Source: Terriglobia bacterium (GTDB taxonomy: Bacteria; Acidobacteriota; Terriglobia; Bryobacterales; Bryobacteraceae). From it: a stretch of 38,791 nt of DNA. How positions within the stretch are numbered: position 1 is the stretch's first letter; the number at the start of each line of letters is the position of its first letter. The notes below the pieces were generated by a model. That model did not search any database. It saw only the letters and a program-made list of their open reading frames with translations, and was not told the DNA's origin. This document shows positions 34,540-38,791 of the stretch, piece after piece. The stretch covers positions 1-38,791 of the forward strand of contig RGPS01000031.1 in assembly GCA_010084195.1 (NCBI GenBank). Reading direction: 5' to 3'. The position numbers were made by a program, and so were the translations under genes.

Positions 34540-35086
34540 TCCTTGCCATCCGGGCCGCGTACCATGGCCTCCCTCCGTTCCGCACTGGCCCTGGGGAAAG
34601 GCAGTTGCTACGTTGGGCGAGTGGGTGACGAGGCGCGTATTCGTGCCCGGAGTGAACTCCGTGACCCGACGCTGCAAGCGAGGCCGTCTGAGCCGGGGGC
34701 GCGTGCCGTGGTTCTGGCACGGCTCGTTTGCTCGATACGTGGGACTTGTGAGGACGAAGGCCGACCGGGCTGCCGAGTTCGCGGAAGGTCTCGCCCTTGG
34801 CGGTGGCAGTGGCACGCCCGACGGCCTCCAGTTGACGTTCGGGCGGATTGTTGACAGGGTTCGCCAGGTCCCTGGGCGGGATGTCACCCGGGGCTTGTGC
34901 GTGCCGCAGCAGGATGACGGGGCCACCCTGCCGCAACGCTTTCACAAGGCCCGGACCGGAGAGGGTTTGAGCCTCTATACCCGCCATCGGAGCGGGTTGT
35001 GCGTGTGGGTTCGCCGGCAAGGCACCCGCATGGCTGAGAACCACCGCAACAGCGGCTCGGTTCAACCCAAAAACAAACCCAGGCAA
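34540..35086 (-). pseudogene. Exported histidine phosphatase, frameshifted
   Basis: ATG 35086 opens a signal-like N-terminus and the phosphatase motif LLRHAQAP with Arg61-His62, the phospho-histidine of this superfamily, then ERQLEAVGRATATAKGE and FRELGSPVG. Near 34760 an extra base shifts the frame; the expected LTSPTYRANE and GTNTRLVTHSPN (second catalytic His) follow in the next phase, with about 20 residues fewer between them than usual. A further shift leads to EAMVRGPDGKE, the C-terminal motif, in the third phase. All three frames are thus used and the gene is dead. Members of this family in Acidobacteria are small secreted phosphatases of unknown substrate. Confidence 0.72.
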
Positions 35087-35171
35087 GGAATCTTTCCCGG
35101 CAAGTTATTGTCTTCAAAGGGAACTGGCGATTGGCCAGAGGTTTGCACTCTGTTAGGGCGAGGTGTACAAG

Positions 35172-35813
35172 ATGAAAACCATCCAGACCAGAACAACAGT
35201 TGCTTTCCTTATCCTTGTCGGCAGTATTGCACCGGCTTTCGCGCAGGGCGGGGGAAACCGAAATGGTCGCGGTCGTGAGGGTGATAACCGGTCGCAGCAG
35301 GGGCGTGACTCGCGTGGCGGTGACAGGCAGGGCGGCGGCGAACAATCCAGGCAACGGCAGTCGCAGCCTCAGTATCAGGCTCGGCGGGGGAATGGGCAGG
35401 GGCAAAGCTACGGACGCGAGCAGCGGTACCAGTCTCAGGCCTATCGGCCTCAGACATACCGGCAGCAGGATTACAGGCAACCGGCGTACCGGCCTCAGTA
35501 CAACTACCGCGACAGCGGGATGCGGTGGTCGGGCCGCGGTGGGTATCGCGGACGCTACATTCCCCAGAACCGGTTCTACGGCTCTTTTGGGCGGCAGAAC
35601 TTCTTCCGGTTTGGGCGGCCTTCGTATTACAATGGCTACTCTCGCTTCTCATACGGCGGATACGGCTTCCGGATCCTGGACCCCTTACCAACCTACTGGG
35701 CGAATGACTGGTATGACTCGGACGATGTTTATGTCGACTACGAGAACGACGGGTACTACATGTACAACCGGCGCTATCCGGGCGCTGGGATCGCCATAGG
35801 CATTGATTTTTAA
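35172..35813 (+). CDS. Secreted Q/R/Y-rich low-complexity protein
   Basis: About 213 residues from ATG 35172, which has GAGG eight bases upstream. Residues 1-25 are a signal peptide (TTVAFLILVGSIAPAFA). The middle (about 28-125) is low complexity: first Gly/Arg/Asp/Gln, then repeats of the type YRPQ/YRQQ. From about 125 aromatic and glycine residues dominate (RGGYRGRYIPQNRFYG), ending in a distinct acidic-aromatic tail, WANDWYDSDDVYVDYENDGY, then YMYNRRYPG and AIGIDF. I do not recognise an enzymatic domain. The ordered tail suggests a small beta-rich domain carried on a flexible, cationic, Tyr-rich stalk, perhaps a matrix or wall-binding protein. Confidence 0.75.
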   Translation: MKTIQTRTTVAFLILVGSIAPAFAQGGGNRNGRGREGDNRSQQGRDSRGGDRQGGGEQSRQRQSQPQYQARRGNGQGQSYGREQRYQSQAYRPQTYRQQDYRQPAYRPQYNYRDSGMRWSGRGGYRGRYIPQNRFYGSFGRQNFFRFGRPSYYNGYSRFSYGGYGFRILDPLPTYWANDWYDSDDVYVDYENDGYYMYNRRYPGAGIAIGIDF

Positions 35814-35823
35814 CGAGAGGCTT

Positions 35824-35845
35824 TCTCACGGGAGGCCTGGTGAGA
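35824..35845 (+). terminator. Small hairpin after the Q/R/Y-rich gene
   Basis: TCTCAC and GTGAGA pair around a 10-base loop in the 44-bp gap before the FG-GAP gene. Short stem, no U-tract; at most a weak terminator. Confidence 0.25.
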
Positions 35846-35857
35846 GACTAACGGGAG

Positions 35858-37042
35858 ATGACGCTCCGCCCGCTGTTTCTCCTCACCGTTCTTTGTTCGC
35901 TCACGGCATCTTCTGCCGCGCAGGAGAGGCCGCAGGACAAACGCTGGCTGCGTCATGTGGTCGCCGCCGGTTTCGTAACGCAGACGGCCGTCGCAGCCGA
36001 TTTTACCGGTGACGGAAAGCTGGACGTTATCGCCAGCGATATTACGACCAAAAGCGAGAAGCTGATGCTCTACCCGGGTCCGACTTTTACTCCGGTGGTA
36101 ATCGGCGAGGGCATTCGGACCATCTTCGCGGTGGCGCTCGATGTGAATCACGACGGGCGAACCGATGTGATCGCGGCGCGTTATCATCCGGGGCTGATCT
36201 ATTGGCTGGAGCAACCCAAAGACGCGCTTCACGACAAGTGGAACTACCACGTGATCGACGATGCAGCTGACGGCGGTGCAGATGGGGTACATGGTCTGCT
36301 GCTGAGTGATCTGGATTCTGACGGGCATGTGGACCTGGCGGGCAGCAGTGGCCAGCCGGAGGGTCCTATGAAGGATTCGCTCGTCTGGTACAGCGTCCCG
36401 CAGGGGGATAAAGTGAATGGACGCTGGCCTCGGTTCGCCTTCGCCAAAGGAGATGCTCCGGGGCTGAGCCATTACGTTGGAGTGGGCGACGTGAATGGTG
36501 ATGGCAGGCCGGACATCGCGGCTGCGGCCAAGGATTCGCCAGGAGGCAACTGGTTCGCGTGGTGGGAACACCCCGGGAAAGCAAAGGGCAGAGATCCGCG
36601 CCAGCCCTGGACGAAGCATGGTATCGCCGAAGGTCAGGTGGGGGCGACGAACATTCAGATTGTGGATCTGAACGGGGACGGCAAGCCCGACTTTGTGGGC
36701 ACGCGGGGACATGGAGCGGGTGTCGTCTGGTATCAAGCTCCGGGCTGGCAAGCGCACGATGTGGATGCGGAGATCAAAGGTCCACATGCTTTGGTCATCG
36801 GCGACATGAACCGCGATGGGAAACCCGACCTGGTGGTGGTGGCGAAGGATTCCCTGGTGGCCGTCTGGTACGAGAACGACGGCAGGGGCAGGTTCACGCG
36901 GCATGAGATTTCTAACCATCAATCGGCCTATGATGTGCGGCTGGCAGACGTGGACGGCGATGGGGACCTGGATATCCTCGTGGCCGGTTTTGAAACCAAA
37001 GATGTGGTTTGGTACGAAAACCCGCTGGCGTTCAGGAAGTAA
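35858..37042 (+). CDS. Secreted FG-GAP/VCBS repeat protein
   Basis: A 394-residue protein with a signal peptide (LRPLFLLTVLCSLTASSAA) and about seven FG-GAP repeats covering the rest. Calcium-loop signatures are DFTGDGKLD, DVNHDGRTD, DLDSDGHVD, DVNGDGRPD, DLNGDGKPD, DMNRDGKPD and DVDGDGDLD, each followed by a VWY/YWLE-type strand, which predicts a seven-bladed propeller. No catalytic domain is visible; ligand or polymer binding outside the cell is the likely role. It is the second FG-GAP protein in the window, without the ASPIC domain of the first. Its stop abuts that of the DUF1552 gene (no intervening base). Confidence 0.87.
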   Translation: MTLRPLFLLTVLCSLTASSAAQERPQDKRWLRHVVAAGFVTQTAVAADFTGDGKLDVIASDITTKSEKLMLYPGPTFTPVVIGEGIRTIFAVALDVNHDGRTDVIAARYHPGLIYWLEQPKDALHDKWNYHVIDDAADGGADGVHGLLLSDLDSDGHVDLAGSSGQPEGPMKDSLVWYSVPQGDKVNGRWPRFAFAKGDAPGLSHYVGVGDVNGDGRPDIAAAAKDSPGGNWFAWWEHPGKAKGRDPRQPWTKHGIAEGQVGATNIQIVDLNGDGKPDFVGTRGHGAGVVWYQAPGWQAHDVDAEIKGPHALVIGDMNRDGKPDLVVVAKDSLVAVWYENDGRGRFTRHEISNHQSAYDVRLADVDGDGDLDILVAGFETKDVVWYENPLAFRK

Positions 37043-38368
37043 CTACGCGAGGACGCCGGAGAGGGGACCCGTGCTGTCTGCGAAGCGTTCCACCGGACTC
37101 CCAAAAGCGTCCAGCATGCTGACGTAGAGGTTCGCGGTGGGCGTGTCTTCGGTGTAGGAAAGGTGCTGCCCGGTGGCTATGCGCCCCCCGCCCCGTCCTG
37201 CGACCACGAGGGGCAGCTTGTGGGGGTTGTGGGAGTTGCCGTCACTCAGGGCTGAGGCGAACAGGATCATCGAATTATCCAGGACATTGCTGTCCCCTTC
37301 CTTCATGTCACGAAGCTTGCGAAGGAGATAGCCGTACTGCTCAATGTGCCAGCGATTGATCAGGTAATACTGCTTCAGCTTCTCCGGGTCTTTGGAGTGG
37401 TGCGAGGTCTCGTGGTGGCTGTTGGTGACGCCTTCCAGGAACCGGAAGTTCTGGCCGCTCACGGAATTGCCGAACATGAACGTGGTGATGCGGGTGGTGT
37501 CGCTCTGGAAAGCGAGTGCGGTCATGTCCAGCATGAGCCGGACGTGTTCCGTATGGTCCTTCGGCGTCTCGGTGGGCGTGGCTGTGGCGCCAACGGCCGT
37601 CCGGGGTTTCCACGAACTGCGGGCGGGATTACCGGCGCGCTCAATGCGGGTTTCGAGGCCACGAACAATATCGAGATATTCGTCGATGCGGCGCTGGTCG
37701 CCGGTGCCGACCTGGGTCCTGAGTTTCTTTGCCTGACCGAGCACGCGATCCAGCAGTACAGCATCCTGTTTTGCGGAAGATGTCTGCGGGCTGGCGGCGC
37801 GGAAAAGCCGTTCGTAAACTGAGCGGGGATTGATCTCACGGGCCAGAGGTGTGGTGGGGCTGCTCCAGGCGATGTGCGAGCCGTAGACGCGGGTGTAGCC
37901 GACATTGGTATCGACACCGGTCGACTCGGGCTCAACGCCGAGTTCGAGAGAAGGCAGCGGGGTTCTGTCACCGAGGCGCTGGGCGGCGAGTTGATCCATG
38001 GAGATGCCGTGGATGTTGATGTCGACGCCGAGAGTTTTACTGATGGTGGTGCAGGTGAGGATGCTGGATTCTTTCACGTAGTGGCCGTCGCCCGTGTTGG
38101 CGGCAGCGTTCCAGGTATTGCTGACGACGAGGAGGTTGTCCTTCAGGTCCTGCAGGGGTTCGAGGGTGGGGGAAAGGCGGAAATCGCGACCGGTGCCTTC
38201 CGGGGTCCACATGCTGGTGTTGACGCCGTTGGCCATGTAGAGAACTGCCATGCGGACGGGGTTGTTGCCGGCAGCCGCAGCGGCGCGGGGCGCCATCGCT
38301 TCCAGCCAGGGGAGACCGAGAGCGACTCCTGCGCCCCGAAGGAGAGATCTGCGGGAGAGTTGTTTCAT
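37043..38368 (-). CDS. DUF1552 protein, Tat-exported
   Basis: A 441-residue protein with the twin-arginine leader LSRRSLLRGAGVALGLPWLE at residues 4-23. DUF1552 landmarks are VLYMANGVN, LLVVSNTWN, ESSILTCT and HHSKDPEKL, and the family is a distant relative of DUF1501 and alkaline-phosphatase-like folds. It starts 4 bp inside the end of the DUF1588/DUF1585 gene, the arrangement seen throughout Acidobacteria and Planctomycetes. By analogy with PSD1/DUF1501 upstream, the pair is thought to act together in the periplasm, function unknown. Confidence 0.9.
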   Translation of the reverse strand: MKQLSRRSLLRGAGVALGLPWLEAMAPRAAAAAGNNPVRMAVLYMANGVNTSMWTPEGTGRDFRLSPTLEPLQDLKDNLLVVSNTWNAAANTGDGHYVKESSILTCTTISKTLGVDINIHGISMDQLAAQRLGDRTPLPSLELGVEPESTGVDTNVGYTRVYGSHIAWSSPTTPLAREINPRSVYERLFRAASPQTSSAKQDAVLLDRVLGQAKKLRTQVGTGDQRRIDEYLDIVRGLETRIERAGNPARSSWKPRTAVGATATPTETPKDHTEHVRLMLDMTALAFQSDTTRITTFMFGNSVSGQNFRFLEGVTNSHHETSHHSKDPEKLKQYYLINRWHIEQYGYLLRKLRDMKEGDSNVLDNSMILFASALSDGNSHNPHKLPLVVAGRGGGRIATGQHLSYTEDTPTANLYVSMLDAFGSPVERFADSTGPLSGVLA

Positions 38369-38791
38369 TTTGCGGCCTGATAGCGGAACGGTACGCTCAT
38401 CACGACGGCATTGACGAGCGAGGCGGCGCTGTAGTTTTGATTCTCCACTTCCGACACAATTGTATCGACAACGCAGGAATCTTTCAGGGTGAGACCTCGC
38501 CCCAACGCGTAGCCGAGCATTTTGTTGGCGAGATTCCGGACAAAGAGCTTCTTTTGGGCCAGCAGGACGGCTTTCAGCTGGTCGGGGCCCTCGAAAGTCG
38601 TACCGTCCGGCAGCGTGGCACGGGCATCGACGGGTTTGCCGCCATCCTCCGTGCGCCAGCGACCCAGAGCGTCGTAGTTTTCGAGGGCAAAGCCCAAAGG
38701 GTCAATGCGGCTGTGGCAACTGGCACACACAGGGTTGGCCCGATGCTGCGCCAGGAGTTCGCGAACCGAGCGCGGGGCTGGTCCGGTGGCT
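38365..38791 (-). CDS. DUF1592/DUF1588/DUF1585 cytochrome-type protein, C-terminal part (5' end outside window)
   Basis: The frame is open to the end of the window, so the N-terminus lies beyond it. The visible 141 residues cover the end of DUF1588, with haem motif CASCHSRIDPLGFALENYD, and DUF1585 (LANKMLGYALGRGLTLKD, VVMSVPFRYQ). Complete members carry an N-terminal cytochrome domain and four DUF modules. Its ATGA overlap with the DUF1552 gene marks an operon read on the minus strand. Confidence 0.9.
   Translation of the reverse strand, partial: ATGPAPRSVRELLAQHRANPVCASCHSRIDPLGFALENYDALGRWRTEDGGKPVDARATLPDGTTFEGPDQLKAVLLAQKKLFVRNLANKMLGYALGRGLTLKDSCVVDTIVSEVENQNYSAASLVNAVVMSVPFRYQAAK

Noticed and set aside
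1-38791. tRNA, rRNA, CRISPR array, riboswitch, attachment site or replication origin
   Set aside because: None recognised by eye on either strand; no spaced repeats, cloverleaf arms or DnaA-box clusters were found. A covariance-model scan was not possible.

Overview
The window looks like chromosomal DNA of a heterotrophic member of the Acidobacteriota, most plausibly of the Bryobacterales/Solibacter type. This is inferred from gene content: a large Oar-like TonB-dependent receptor with an N-terminal carboxypeptidase-regulatory domain, Planctomycete-style cytochrome/DUF1549/DUF1553 plus DUF1501 pairs, a DUF1552/DUF1592-type pair, FG-GAP/CRTAC1 proteins, a sulfatase, exported enolase-superfamily and isomerase-like proteins with Tat-type leaders, and GC-rich coding DNA. 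No rRNA, tRNA, CRISPR array, integrase or complete insertion sequence was seen.

Layout. 1-4.5 kb: the 3' end of a sulfatase, a convergent two-gene molybdenum hydroxylase (IorB/IorA type), and a sugar isomerase-like gene whose leader and barrel are in different frames. 4.5-14.4 kb: a divergent locus with a small unknown protein and an unusual regulator (IclR-type helix-turn-helix joined to a sugar-binding periplasmic-protein-like domain) on the minus strand, and a TonB receptor, a PSD1-type protein and a DUF1501 protein on the plus strand. Two matching palindromes (TTGCG-N5-CGCAA) lie between the two arms, which makes this the best candidate for a self-contained, ligand-controlled uptake/processing system. 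14.4-19.2 kb: housekeeping and sugar-acid metabolism: a DgoD-like dehydratase and trpD (minus), then sucC-sucD-ndk (plus) closed by a clear intrinsic terminator. 19.2-22.8 kb: a LacI-type regulator with an operator over its own start, an FkbM methyltransferase, an intact VapBC-type toxin-antitoxin pair, and the relic of a second PIN toxin. 22.8-28.9 kb: thrS, a Tat-exported enolase-superfamily protein, two tandem KdpD-like proteins without kinase domains, and the collapsed remains of kdpB/kdpC. 28.9-35.1 kb: a CRTAC1-like protein, a broken selO, an intact LD-carboxypeptidase, and a decayed stretch with a collagen-like lipoprotein, a membrane-protein fragment and a histidine phosphatase, all broken. 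35.2-38.8 kb: a secreted Q/R/Y-rich protein, a second FG-GAP protein, a DUF1552 protein and the 3' end of a DUF1588/DUF1585 protein.

Two themes stand out. One is the regulator-operator-TonB-PSD1-DUF1501 block: an outer-membrane receptor next to exported proteins of unknown biochemical function, facing a sugar-sensing type of regulator. The other is gene decay: at least six genes carry in-frame stops, frameshifts or internal deletions (isomerase N-terminus, second PIN toxin, kdpB-kdpC fusion, selO, collagen-like lipoprotein, histidine phosphatase), while the genes between them are intact. Several starts (regulator at 5946, LacI at 20720, sucC) lack a Shine-Dalgarno sequence, and the first two appear to sit almost at the transcription start.
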